Below are positions 10,731 through 19,765 of a stretch of 64,000 nucleotides of DNA, piece after piece. The notes beneath the pieces were generated by a model. That model had not been told where the DNA came from. It made no database searches and was given only the letters and a program-made list of their open reading frames with translations. Source of the DNA: Prosopocoilus inquinatus (lineage: Eukaryota; Arthropoda; Insecta; Coleoptera; Lucanidae); the NCBI GenBank assembly GCA_036172665.1, contig CM069869.1:5642001-5706000 (forward strand), written 5' to 3'. Within the stretch, counting starts at the first letter, position 1. Each line of letters opens with the position of its first letter. The position numbers were made by a program, and so were the translations under genes.

Positions 10731-13586
10731 TTAAAAACAACTATCCCAACTCAGCGAAGACATCCCCCCCCCAGCCCTCTGTGACTCGAGCAGATAATTT
10801 TTGTATTTCAATTTAAAATTAAATTTGCTAAGACATTTAAACTCATTAGGTATAGAGTTATAGTGCGATGATATATTAAAAGTAAAAGAGCGCTCATATA
10901 GAGCAGTTTTGTGTGCGGGAGGAGTAATTACGTTTTTATGCCTTATATTAATATTATGTATGTCAGTTCTGAAGCGTATTTTATTATGTAAATAGGGTGG
11001 AGATTTTATTCGTATAATATTGAAGTAAAAAGAGTTGATATGTAATTTTCGTCTATTTAACATATTAAGAATTCCAAGTTCATTCAAATGGTGCGTAACA
11101 TGGTCCCTCCTCTTTAACCCACAAATAAATCTAACACACGAATTTTGCACACACTGTATACGTCTAATAGTAGCAGCATTTAAGCAAGAGCCGTAAACCA
11201 CATCAGCAAACGAAAATTTTGACAGAACTAGGGACTCACAGAGAAAAGTTCTTAATTTTTTACTTAAACATGATCTGTTACTGTAGAGCAATTTTAGGCT
11301 ACTGTAGGCACTTCTAATGCACTGTTCAATATGTTTACTAAATCTTAATTCAGAGTCAACTATAAGCCCCAGATTCCTGGCATGTTTTATAAAATTGATA
11401 GGTACATTATTAACAGTAATAGATAAGCAATTTTCATACAGCTTCTGACTAAGCAACCTCCCAAAGAGTAAGGCAACAGTTTTTTTTGGATTTAATTGCA
11501 AACAATGATTTTTTGAAGTTTCCACTAGTTTTTCTAAATCGGAATTTATATGATCATTTGCAGCAGCTGCATTGTCCGGAGCAAAGGAATAATAAATCTG
11601 CGCATCATCTGCATAATAGTGACTTTTACAGTGAGTTAGGCAATTTTTTAAATTAAAGGTATAGATTGTAAAGAGCAATGGACCTAAGATAGAACCTTGT
11701 GGTACTCCAGAAGTCAGGGTTAACGGCACTGAGTAACAATTGTTAAGAAAAACTTTTTGTTTCCTATTGCATAAATAATCAAAAATAAAATTTGTTGCAG
11801 TGACACTGAAACCTATATAGTGTAGAATGGCAACAAGAATTTCGTGATTAACTGTGTCAAAAGCCTTGGAATAGTCAAGTAAAATCAATGCTGTTAATTC
11901 ATTCTTATCGGCTGCAGTCAAAATATCATCTATTACATCAGTTAGAACTGTTGTGCAGCTATGATTGGGGCGAAATCCAGATTGGTTCATTGGTAAAATG
12001 TTATACTTGTCCAAGTAAGCTCTTATCTGTGTATTCATTACCTTTTCCAAGACCTTTGACACAGTTGGAAGGATACTAATAGGTCTCAGGTCTTTGAAAT
12101 CAACAGGATGTTGAGATTTGGGTAAAGGAATTACATGTGCCAATTTCCAGGCTACTGGGTAGACATTATTAGTAATGCAATAGTTTAAAATAAATGTAAG
12201 AAAAGGCAGAATAAATGGACAACATAGGAGCAGCATTCGAATGCTTATACAGTCATTACCAATTGCATTAGAAGAAATTGAATGTAACATTTTAGAAACT
12301 TCATCTTCACTTGTAGAGTGAAAAGTAAATTCCTCAGATTTAGGAAAAAGTCTATTGTAATTATAAAAACTGATGGTTTCAGGATGGGGAATGTTTAAAG
12401 AACTGTTTGCATTTACAAAATAATCGTTAATTTCATTTACATCTGTCAGATTTTCCGGCAGGGGAGTATGTTTCACAGTGTTGTTATGAATATTAAGATC
12501 TTTAAGATCTTTCCATAAAGTTTTAGCATTGGATTTTTGAAGCCTGAATTTAGCATAAGCTACTTTTTCTTTTTTTATAGCTGTGTTTGTTAAATTTCTT
12601 AAAGATTTATAGTATTGGAAGTGCTCAGTTCTACGGCTAGACTTATAACGCTTATGAGCTTCTTCTCTGAGTCGTATCATGAGTTTGATATTGTCAGTTA
12701 ACCAAGGTGCTTTCCTTTTACTGATGCGAACTGTTTTTTGCGGTACATATTTATCAAAAATATATTGTAGTAAAGCGTTAAAATGCTCGACCATGTCGTT
12801 AATATTATCCATGTCAAATATAATATTAAAGGGTAAAATTTCAAGCTCGTCTTTAAATGAGTTATAATCCATTGCTTTGAAGTCTTTATATGTTGTAAAA
12901 AATTGAACATGACATTGAACATTTACCTGAAAAACTGCCCATATTAGCTCATGATCAGAAATACAAGACACGGATAATACCCCACTAGAATCAACATTTA
13001 GATTCCGAGAACAAAAAATAACATCTAATAATGTGTCTGAAGTCGGAGTGAGTCTAGTTGGCTCTGTGATTAGTTGTACAAGTTCGTAACTGTCAAGTAA
13101 AGAATTAAAGCTTAGGGTATTTATGTTATCGAGATTTAGCAGGTTTATGTTAATGTCCCCCAGACATACTAGGTAATCACATTCTAGTATAAGAGAAGAT
13201 AAAACATCTTCTAAGGATTCCAAAAACAGATCACAGCAATTATTTGGGGGCCGGTAAAGAGCTCCCACATAAAATATCTTTTTGGAAATAATTATTTTGA
13301 GCCATAGTTGTTCTAGACCCTCTCCACGAACAACTTCTAAATTAGCATACCTGTATGTACTCTTAATATAACCTGCGACGCCACCACCCCTTCTGCCTTC
13401 CCTGTCAACTCTTATGAGATTGTATCCTGGAATCATTAGAACGTCAGAGATGATGTCATCGCTAAGCCAGGTCTCAGTTACCAACATTAAGTCATAATCA
13501 TTCGTGATCATGTTTTCCCTGAAATCTGCAAATCCTGCCAGGAGAGAACGGACATTGATATGACCAAATTTTATCTGCTTTATCAT
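10731..13586 (-). CDS. Endonuclease/reverse transcriptase of the non-LTR element
   Basis: The frame is open from 13598, but its first codon there is GTG; the first ATG is at 13586, giving 951 residues. Residues 1-230 form an apurinic-like endonuclease with all expected motifs: HINVRSL, VTETWL, RRGGGVAGYI, YRPPNN, LGDINI and SDHELIW. A reverse transcriptase follows with LRPISILPTVSKVLE, QSGFRPNHSC, LDYSKAFDTVNH, GVPQGSILGPLLF and the catalytic YADD. A C-terminal thumb/connection region ends at 10731. The protein would nick the target and copy its own RNA there. No frameshift or internal stop is visible and the catalytic residues are intact, so the enzyme could be active. CR1-superfamily versus Jockey assignment needs a phylogeny. 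Confidence 0.9.
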   Translation of the reverse strand: MIKQIKFGHINVRSLLAGFADFRENMITNDYDLMLVTETWLSDDIISDVLMIPGYNLIRVDREGRRGGGVAGYIKSTYRYANLEVVRGEGLEQLWLKIIISKKIFYVGALYRPPNNCCDLFLESLEDVLSSLILECDYLVCLGDININLLNLDNINTLSFNSLLDSYELVQLITEPTRLTPTSDTLLDVIFCSRNLNVDSSGVLSVSCISDHELIWAVFQVNVQCHVQFFTTYKDFKAMDYNSFKDELEILPFNIIFDMDNINDMVEHFNALLQYIFDKYVPQKTVRISKRKAPWLTDNIKLMIRLREEAHKRYKSSRRTEHFQYYKSLRNLTNTAIKKEKVAYAKFRLQKSNAKTLWKDLKDLNIHNNTVKHTPLPENLTDVNEINDYFVNANSSLNIPHPETISFYNYNRLFPKSEEFTFHSTSEDEVSKMLHSISSNAIGNDCISIRMLLLCCPFILPFLTFILNYCITNNVYPVAWKLAHVIPLPKSQHPVDFKDLRPISILPTVSKVLEKVMNTQIRAYLDKYNILPMNQSGFRPNHSCTTVLTDVIDDILTAADKNELTALILLDYSKAFDTVNHEILVAILHYIGFSVTATNFIFDYLCNRKQKVFLNNCYSVPLTLTSGVPQGSILGPLLFTIYTFNLKNCLTHCKSHYYADDAQIYYSFAPDNAAAANDHINSDLEKLVETSKNHCLQLNPKKTVALLFGRLLSQKLYENCLSITVNNVPINFIKHARNLGLIVDSELRFSKHIEQCIRSAYSSLKLLYSNRSCLSKKLRTFLCESLVLSKFSFADVVYGSCLNAATIRRIQCVQNSCVRFICGLKRRDHVTHHLNELGILNMLNRRKLHINSFYFNIIRIKSPPYLHNKIRFRTDIHNINIRHKNVITPPAHKTALYERSFTFNISSHYNSIPNEFKCLSKFNFKLKYKNYLLESQRAGGGMSSLSWDSCF

Positions 13587-13867
13587 GTATAAATACACAA
13601 AATAAACATCCTATTTACTGCAAAATACTAAATGTTAATAATAAGTGTTTACTAAAAGTTGATTGAAAAAAAAAAAAAAAAAAAAAGAACGCTTAACAGA
13701 AATAAAATTAAATAGCTAAATTATTTTTGATTAGTGCTAAAGTTTGCTAACCAGAAAAAAATAATAATTTAAATTGTCCAAACTATAGTAATAATCTACA
13801 ATAAAAATAAGGAAAATAGTCGAGTTAATTGCTTGATTCAATCAGTAAACAAGTACGATGTGCAATT

Positions 13868-14154
13868 GAAAAAAGAATATTCAACTATCGGTTGTGTAGA
13901 GCTCGGCGGTACGTCGAGTGCTGCATCGACCTATTAATGTACAACCAGATTTTGCTGTCGATATTGTGAAGGTTTGCATTGTATTACATAATTTTGTGCG
14001 TGACAGAGACGGATTTTTGATTTAGGATACTACAATAATTACAAGTTTGGAATATGTACCACAAGAGAATGTACTACGAGGGGGTCTAACAGCAAATAAT
14101 ATTAGAAACATACTTTGTACCTATTTTGTATCATGTGCCGGATGCATACCCTGA
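13868..14154 (+). pseudogene. HARBI1-like transposase, 3' end (deleted and with stop)
   Basis: The transposase frame reappears as EKRIFNYRLCRARRYVECCI, which includes the region of the third catalytic acid (RRYVEC). About a dozen codons expected next are missing with a frame change, and the frame resumes RPINVQPDFAVDIVKVCIVLHNFVRDRDGFLI. A TAG at 14023-14025 interrupts it, yet coding similarity continues beyond (TSLEYVPQENVLRGGLTANNIRNIL) to a TGA at 14152. The 170 bp between the insertion point and this block are AT-rich and non-coding, so a second intron or extra sequence lies there. The deletion and the nonsense codon add to the earlier lesions. Confidence 0.85.
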
Positions 14155-14356
14155 CAAATGTCAAAGATTTAATTAGGTAATAATTTTTAAAATTAATTTT
14201 TTTCTAATTTAATTTAAAATTTATGTCATGAAATTTTATTTAATACCTACAAGTAAAATGTTAAGTAAGGAAAACTTTTAAGTTATATATATTATACTCG
14301 CAGTTCAAAGTATGTGTTGTATTTTAGACAGTTAATAATGAAAAACTGATTTCTAC

Positions 14357-14537
14357 CAAATTTATTTTTTGTTGTATCTTCAACCTGCTCAAAATCTGGC
14401 TTCAATTCCACGCATATCTCACGCCAAGCATTTCTCGTTGCGATTCTATCCTTAAAAACATCTAGGGTTTTATCCCACAACACTGGTCTAGCTTCAATTA
14501 AGGAAATTAGAACTTCAGCATCAATGTTTGCAGCCAT
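14357..14537 (-). CDS. MADF-BESS partner protein, exon 1 (MADF N-half)
   Basis: Starting at the ATG on 14537, the exon reads MAANIDAEVLISLIEARPVL followed by WDKTLDVFKDR, AWREICVELK and KNKFG. This is the first two thirds of a MADF domain, and exon 2 supplies the remaining KRWTNLRDAF helix. The donor is G/GTAGAA at 14356. An upstream GTG would add 29 residues of no obvious domain, so the ATG is preferred. The gene points away from the right terminal repeat, with about 230 bp of possible promoter between. The intron (14356-9626) contains the 3' part of the oppositely oriented transposase and, now, the non-LTR element. Confidence 0.82.
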
Positions 14538-14763
14538 TTTAACTAAAAATTTTACCACGCTGGATGCTAACGTACGACTAAAATTCGTTGCGTATGAAAA
14601 GCTGCATTTGGACACGTCGGCCACTGTTTTCTTAGAACGGCACGGCCGCCGTGCATTTTAGTGACAATGGACGGCAGCTGAACGGCACGATCACGGTATC
14701 GTACCGTTACCGTTCTGTATAAAAAGTCTCATGCATCTCTTCACTTCACTATCGGAATGTAAA

Positions 14764-14812
14764 CGTACGTTTTGTTAACGTACGTCCAAAATCGTTGTGT
14801 GTGAAACGAGCG
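14764..14812 (-). repeat. Harbinger right terminal inverted repeat
   Basis: Reverse complement of the left end with a handful of differences, followed at once by the TAA target duplication. It contains GTTAACGTACGTCC. Confidence 0.9.
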
Positions 14813-14869
14813 TAAGGTAAAGTCGCGTTAGATTTCAAAACTACAGCGGGACCTAGTTAAGCAAGCATG

Positions 14870-15012
14870 CATCGACAAATTTTTGTGTGTGTTTGCAAAC
14901 AAACCCGCTATAAAAAATCCGAGGAGAATATCGGAAACTTCAAGAGTCCCAAACCCAAAACCCTGAGACGTCCCGCCCCAAAGAATCGCACCCCGTTCTG
15001 CGCAACGTGATG
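14870..15012 (+). mobile_element. LTR-like segment A
   Basis: A block with TTTGCAAACAAACCCGCTATAAAA and ATCCGAGGAGAAT recurs in diverged form at 19483-19540 (GGTATAAATAATCCGAGGAG). The TATA-like box and GA-rich start region look like an LTR promoter. The segment ends GCAACGTGA, followed by TGGAGACGC, which could be a primer-binding site because such sites begin TGG. A gag-like frame starts 145 bp downstream. This fits a decayed LTR retrotransposon, but the upstream LTR boundary is not defined. Confidence 0.45.
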
Positions 15013-15036
15013 GAGACGCTAAAAGTTATAAATTAA

Positions 15037-15122
15037 GGGGATGTCAGGTTCATACAAGACAAGAACGAACTCAGCAAAGGATATCAGATCCGTACAAGAC
15101 AAGATCGAACTCAGCAAAGGAA
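15037..15122 (+). repeat. Two tandem 41-bp units in the leader
   Basis: TACAAGACAAGAACGAACTC and TACAAGACAAGATCGAACTC, each followed by AGCAAAGGA, stand about 41 bp apart. They lie between the putative primer-binding site and the gag-like frame. Confidence 0.6.
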
Positions 15123-15156
15123 TCGCCGTTTCACCCACCTCATCGCAGGATGGAAT

Positions 15157-15500
15157 TTGAGTGGGAGTGAAGAAAAGGAAGTTGTTTACAGTTCAAGAGC
15201 AGCGTTATGGAGAAAAGAATTAGAAGAGGATAGCGATATATTAAAGGAGTTCGGGAAAACTTTAACGGAAAATTTGCAAGACAAAAAACAAGTTTTAGGA
15301 ATTTTTGCCGCTTCGAAGAATAAGCACACAACAGCTGTCGATAAAATCTAGGAGATGTCGAAAGAAAAACAGGAGTAAAACCAATCAGAGACAAGAACTC
15401 ACTGAGCCAGTGATCGAGAAAATGGTCAACAAAACCAGTGTTGCCAACTTAGGAACAAAGTCGTCAAACAAAAGGAAAAAAATTGCAAAAACTCATTAAA
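15157..15500 (+). pseudogene. Gag-like relic of an LTR element
   Basis: The frame reads SGSEEKEVVYSSRAALWRKE and then a charged helical stretch (EDSDILKEFGKTLTENL..KKQVLGIFAASKNKH). It breaks at 15351, with a Lys-rich continuation (KKNRSKTNQRQELTEP..SSNKRKKIAKTH) in another frame to 15499. The charged, helix-rich start suggests a retroelement gag N-terminus. I cannot match it to a named family. Its position just after an LTR-like segment and primer-binding-like site is the main support. Confidence 0.35.
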
Positions 15501-15539
15501 ATCTAAAAAAAAATTCGAAAGAAACTAAATATTTTATGT

Positions 15540-16900
15540 TTTAGAGTTTTCATTCCTTGATGCTGGTGATTATATCAAGTTAAAAAGCTAAATGTTGGCT
15601 GATTCTTTTCATTGCTTCGATCAATGTTGCCAACCGTACGATTGTAGCCGTATTCGTACGATTATTTAGCAGTTTGTACGACTACAATTTCAACTTCAAA
15701 ATTATATGCATAAACGCGATTTTTTTAATAAACATATTTTAGATTTGAAGAAAAATAAATTTAAAAAATCATATTTAAAATTTCTCAAACAAAAAGGAGT
15801 AATTAATAATGAAATCACATTCACAAATTAAGAAAATGAAAATGGGGAACAAAAGATAATCGCTGCATTTTGCGAGAATGAGACAGAGAAAGGATAAACA
15901 ACCAGAAACAAAAAAAAGCTAAGAACAATTTTGATGACACAAAAAACAGGATTAAAGCGGAAAATAAAAATTTCGAAAGAAATTATAGATAAATATTTGA
16001 TTTTTGAAAAATTATAAACAAGCATTAAACAAAACAAAACAAAAGAAAAAAAATCCTGACAAAAGTAAGAAAAACAAATGACGGTCATACAACAAATGAC
16101 AGAAAACTGAAAACGAAGTAGAAATTTTAAAATTAAAAAAATAACGAAGGGAGAGAAAAGTGCAAGAAAATTTTTGATTCATTTCAAAACGAAAAGGAAA
16201 AATAAATGACGATCGTGAATTTCACCGCAGAAAACCACAAAAAAAAACAAAATAAATGACGATCGTAATATTGACGAATGGAAAAAATATGTTCAGGAGA
16301 TAAACAAAAAAAAAAAAGAAAACAAAAGCAAATTATTCATTCAAACCTACTGCGAGACGGTCTTCTTTCAAACCTGGGTCGTAGCCAGGCGGGGGAGGCT
16401 TATCATAGTGAAGGGCAGGCTCCATAAGTTTTTATTCCAATGCTTTTACGAATTTTTAAAATATTTTCATGTCAGGGCAGGCTTAAAACTTTCCAGGGCA
16501 GGCTCAACCTCTCTTGGCGACCCCCTAGCTACGGCCCTGTTTCAAACAATAATGGCAACAACTACAGAAATTTAAAAAGTAATAGAAATATTTGAAGATG
16601 GAAACAAACGACGATCGCTAGAAAAAAATTCAAAAAGGAACGGAACGGTTTGAGGACGAATTTCAAACTTAAAATAATAATCCAGAAACAAGTGACGATC
16701 GCGTTACATTAAAAAACAAAACTATAAACAAATTTTGGAAAATCTAACTAAAACGCTATCTTCCTCTATTCAATAATATGTGTCTTATTAATATTAAGCT
16801 CCATCTCAGGATAATATGATTTTTAACGTCAACATTTTTTTTTCTAGAAAAAAACACACACTACGAAATTTGATGAGTTGACAACACTGCTTCTGATTGC
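15540..16900. repeat. AT-rich stretch with recurring TGACGATCG motif
   Basis: AATAAATGACGATCG occurs at 16201 and 16251, with variants AACAAACGACGATCG at 16603, AACAAGTGACGATCG at 16687 and AACAAATGACGGTC at 16074. The rest is purine-rich, AT-rich DNA without credible codons. The motifs suggest a degraded repeat array. Around 16370-16540 a GC-richer insert appears to be a different fragment. Confidence 0.5.
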
Positions 16901-17159
16901 TGCCATCATCATCAAAGTGCAAGGTTAGGTTGTTTTAATATTTCTCTTTTGTTTGTTTTAATAGTTTGTTGCAGACAATTTTTATAATCTTACTTACATA
17001 CGTCAATAAATATTTTTTTAAAATTGTTTTATTGTAATCGTGCTTTTCATTTTGATCTACTATTAAAATTTTCCTGATTAATTTAGACGGAATTCTAGGG
17101 AAATGCTGTGTGTCGAGATAGGAATTTTTGGTCCAGTTGATTGGTAATGCTGAGTACAA

Positions 17160-17265
17160 CAGTATCAGAGGCGCTCAAGTGCCAAACAGAAGGGCATTAT
17201 GTAAGAAATTGCATGGAGAGACTAAACACATACAACAGAGAAAACGAGAAGCGTAGGTACGGGTA
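17160..17265 (+). pseudogene. Degenerate gag zinc-knuckle fragment
   Basis: The frame reads EALKCQTEGHYVRNCMERLN and ends at a stop near 17264. KCQTEGHYVRNC fits the second half of a CCHC knuckle (C-x4-H-x4-C). The first Cys, expected three residues before the visible one, is Ala. A nucleocapsid remnant of an LTR element is likely, consistent with the gag-like frame 1.7 kb upstream. Confidence 0.4.
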
Positions 17266-17339
17266 AAGTTTTTATAACAGAAATAATCAAGGAAATAATG
17301 AACCGTTTGTCTTGATATCTGAAAGGGTATTTAAGTTTA

Positions 17340-19090
17340 AAATCGCCTTTAGTCAGATTATAAAATTCAGCTTTAGTTATTAAAAAAATGCCTTACATTT
17401 TTAAAGCTAAAAAGGGATGATGAGATGAGAAAGTCAGCGATGAAGCGTGTTTTAAAATTCGACTAAAATAGTTTTTCGCTTTTGGCCAAGAGATGGTGCT
17501 TTGTAGCCTCTTCGTTTTCCTCGTTTTCGAAGTAGAATTAAAATCATAGTCTGATTTGTAAATGATATGTCTCTTCAAGTTTGTTTTGACATCAGAAAGT
17601 CCTCTTTAGTTAGATTATGAAATCCAGCATTAGTTATTTGAAAAAAAAAATGTTTCTTTTTAAGTGAAATTAAAAGATGAGATGTGAACGTCAGCAATGA
17701 AACACGTTTTAAAATTCCACCAAAATAGTTTTCCCTTCGGTCGAGAGATAGCGCTCTAAATGATGACGATGCTTCTTTTAAATCTTCTTCAGTTTATCTT
17801 GAAAATATTAAGAGCCGGTTTCATAGTCGAACTAAAGCAGACATTAAAATTAAAGTCACATTCATTCAGCGATGAAACAGGTTTTAAAATTCTACTAAAA
17901 TCGTTTTCCTTTTGATCAAGAGATGGCGCTCTAAATGAGAACGATGCCTCTTTTAAATCTCCTTTGGTGTTCCTTGAAAATGTTAAGAGTCGGTTTCATA
18001 GTCGAACTAAAGCAGACTTTAAAATGAAAGTTACATTCTGACATGTAAATTAAATGTCTTGACATTTAAAAATGACTTTAAATATAAGATTCAATTCGAT
18101 TATGAATCTAGCGTTGGTCATTGAAAAAAAATGATTTTTTTTAAATTGAATTGAATTAAATTAAAAAAATGATTTGAGAAGGTCCTGCGATGACAAATAT
18201 TCTAAAATTCGACTAAGACAATATTCCCGTTTGGCCAAGAGATGTCGCCCTAAATAATGACGATGGCTTCCTTCAAATTTAATTTGGTTTTCCTTGTAAA
18301 AGTGATTTTAAAGAAATAATAATTTTTCGAAGTTGAGAAAAGAGCGTTGGCGATGAGAAATGTTTTAAAATTCGGTTAATATAGTTTTTTCTTTTGACGC
18401 CCGCGCAAGAGATGGCGCTCTTTATTTTTAAATTAAATTTTGAAAACAATTTCGCCAAAAATATTAAGACGAATTCGCGCTCTTGAAGATCTATTAAGAC
18501 AAAGAAAGCGTCATTTTTGGACATATGCAGAAACAAATGAGCGAAGACACGGCGTTCTAAATAACTGGTTACGATGTATTTCGTTTTAACTTTTGTTTTT
18601 CTAAAAATAAATAAAATAAAATATATACATAATAAAGAGAAATGCAAAGGAGAATGTGAAGTTACGGGCAACGTGAATACGATATCTTGCCATTTGAAAT
18701 CAAAAGCTAAAAGCTTTCATTTTTGGTTAAGAGATGGCGGTTTGAGTAGTTTCCGTCGGACTTTTTAGATTTCAAATTTAATTTCGAAATTAAAATCACT
18801 TGCGAAGTTAGAACGCGGGAATTTTGCCGGAACGTCAGCGTGAAGATGTAATTCGTTAAAGGAAATTCAGTCAAAATATTTTTCACTTTCAAACAACAGT
18901 TGGCGCTCTGGACGACTCTTTTGTGTGTAGGTTATAATTTCGGTTTAATTTGAAACATTGTTTTTACCAAGAATATGATGACGAAATCGTACCTATTATA
19001 GTCATTCAATTAAATTAATTGTCTTTTTGTGGGACAATAGATGGCGCTTCGATCTATATGACGCTTACGTGACGCCCTTATTTAAATAAG
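17340..19090 (+). repeat. Degenerate tandem array with AGATGGCGC boxes
   Basis: Related blocks recur through 1.75 kb. A typical unit runs GTTTTAAAATTCGACTAAAA, TAGTTTTTC, GGCCAAGAGATGGCGCTC, TAAATGATGACGATGC, CTTTTAAAT, and then a TTAGATTATGAAATCAGC-like part. The boxes start at 17486, 17740, 17916, 18235, 18405, 18725, 18893 and 19034, so spacing is near 170 bp or about twice that. Divergence between units is high, so the array is old. No ORF is conserved across units. The most constant piece is the box itself, which resembles the CTCF core. Confidence 0.65.
17486..17499 (+). promoter_or_regulatory. Best CTCF-like box in the array
   Basis: CCAAGAGATGGTGC fits the published CTCF core shape CCA-NN-AG-R-K-GG-C-R-C at 13 of 14 positions. 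Other boxes in the array, such as TCAAGAGATGGCGC at 17916 and GCAAGAGATGGCGC at 18405, match at similar levels. Binding is a prediction only. Confidence 0.35.
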
Positions 19091-19469
19091 TTGCAACACT
19101 TTTGACCGACCTGGATTGAAAATAGTAACGATAAAATTATACAAAGTATAAAATTTTAATGAGAAAACATAATTCATTTTTCAATTGACATATAGATGTG
19201 TGGCGGAATAATAATAATAATAAATCGAGGGAAAAGACAAGATTGGCGACTTCAGCATCACAAAACAGCAAATTCGGCGATCTGGGAAGTTACCAAAACA
19301 ACAAGAAATAGAAATATGAAAGAAGAAATCAAATAACGATCTGTGGACTAACTCTCCTCGTCTAATGTAACAACTTCGGAACGTAAAAGTATACAATGGA
19401 TAGTGGCCAATGGGTCATGCACTGGAGAAAGAAAACTTTACAAGAAGAATGGAGCAAAGAAAAGTTTCT

Positions 19470-19765
19470 GTGCATGGTAATCTTTATTTGTTTGCAAATA
19501 AACCGGTATAAATAATCCGAGGAGAATTTCGGGAGTTAATCGGTAACAAGATTCGCTTTAAGAGGCCTTGCCGTCGTCCATAAAAACGACGGACGTCGCC
19601 AGCGTCACCCCTAGACACAATCGCCACAAGAACCATCGCTACAAGAACCGTGCTGTCGTCGCAGACCGTGTCGCCGCCTCGCCGTTAGAGGAGATCAAGA
19701 CATCCCAGCAACCCCGAGGCTACAATACCTAATTATTCACTTCACACACATCCACCGGCTCCGAC
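19470..19765 (+). mobile_element. LTR-like segment B
   Basis: TTTGCAAATAAACCGGTATA and ATAATCCGAGGAGAATTTCG match segment A, 4.6 kb upstream, in the same orientation. The segment becomes GC-richer and ends GACGTGACACA, followed by TGGAGGTGCACCC, again a plausible primer-binding start. The two segments may be LTRs of one element or of two related ones. Because segment B also has a primer-binding-like site, it could be a 5' LTR. Confidence 0.45.

Larger units (their letters stand above)
10303..13692 (-). mobile_element. Non-LTR retrotransposon (CR1/Jockey-like) inserted in the Harbinger transposase
   Basis: The element lies in the antisense direction to the transposase. It is flanked by a TTAACA duplication (10297-10302 and 13693-13698). 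Its 3' end on the - strand runs AATAAAGACATTTATTATTATT, that is a polyadenylation-like signal followed by an ATT microsatellite tail. The 5' end is GCGTTC followed by a run of about 20 T. It contains one intact ORF of about 950 codons and a 3' UTR of roughly 430 bp. No gag-like ORF1 is present upstream, so the copy is either 5' truncated or belongs to a single-ORF lineage. The uninterrupted frame and clean duplication indicate a recent insertion. Confidence 0.9.
8366..14812 (+). mobile_element. PIF/Harbinger transposon, complete ends, interrupted by a non-LTR element
   Basis: The element is bounded by near-identical 49-bp inverted repeats beginning CGCTCGTTT and by a 3-bp TAA duplication (8363-8365 and 14813-14815), the usual signature of PIF/Harbinger. 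It encodes the two proteins expected of the superfamily: a DDE nuclease on the + strand, and a MADF-BESS DNA-binding partner on the - strand in place of the usual Myb/SANT protein. The two genes interlock through their introns. Without the non-LTR insertion (10303-13692) and its 6-bp duplication, the element would be about 3.05 kb. The transposase is disabled, so this copy is not autonomous now. The ends and the partner-protein reading frame remain well preserved. Confidence 0.9.

Noticed and set aside
11888..12922. Frames of 62-74 codons inside the non-LTR ORF
   Set aside because: They are other-frame readings of the long endonuclease/RT gene.
13587..13598. Start of the non-LTR enzyme at 13598
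   Set aside because: That codon is GTG. The first ATG is at 13586 and leaves the endonuclease motifs complete.
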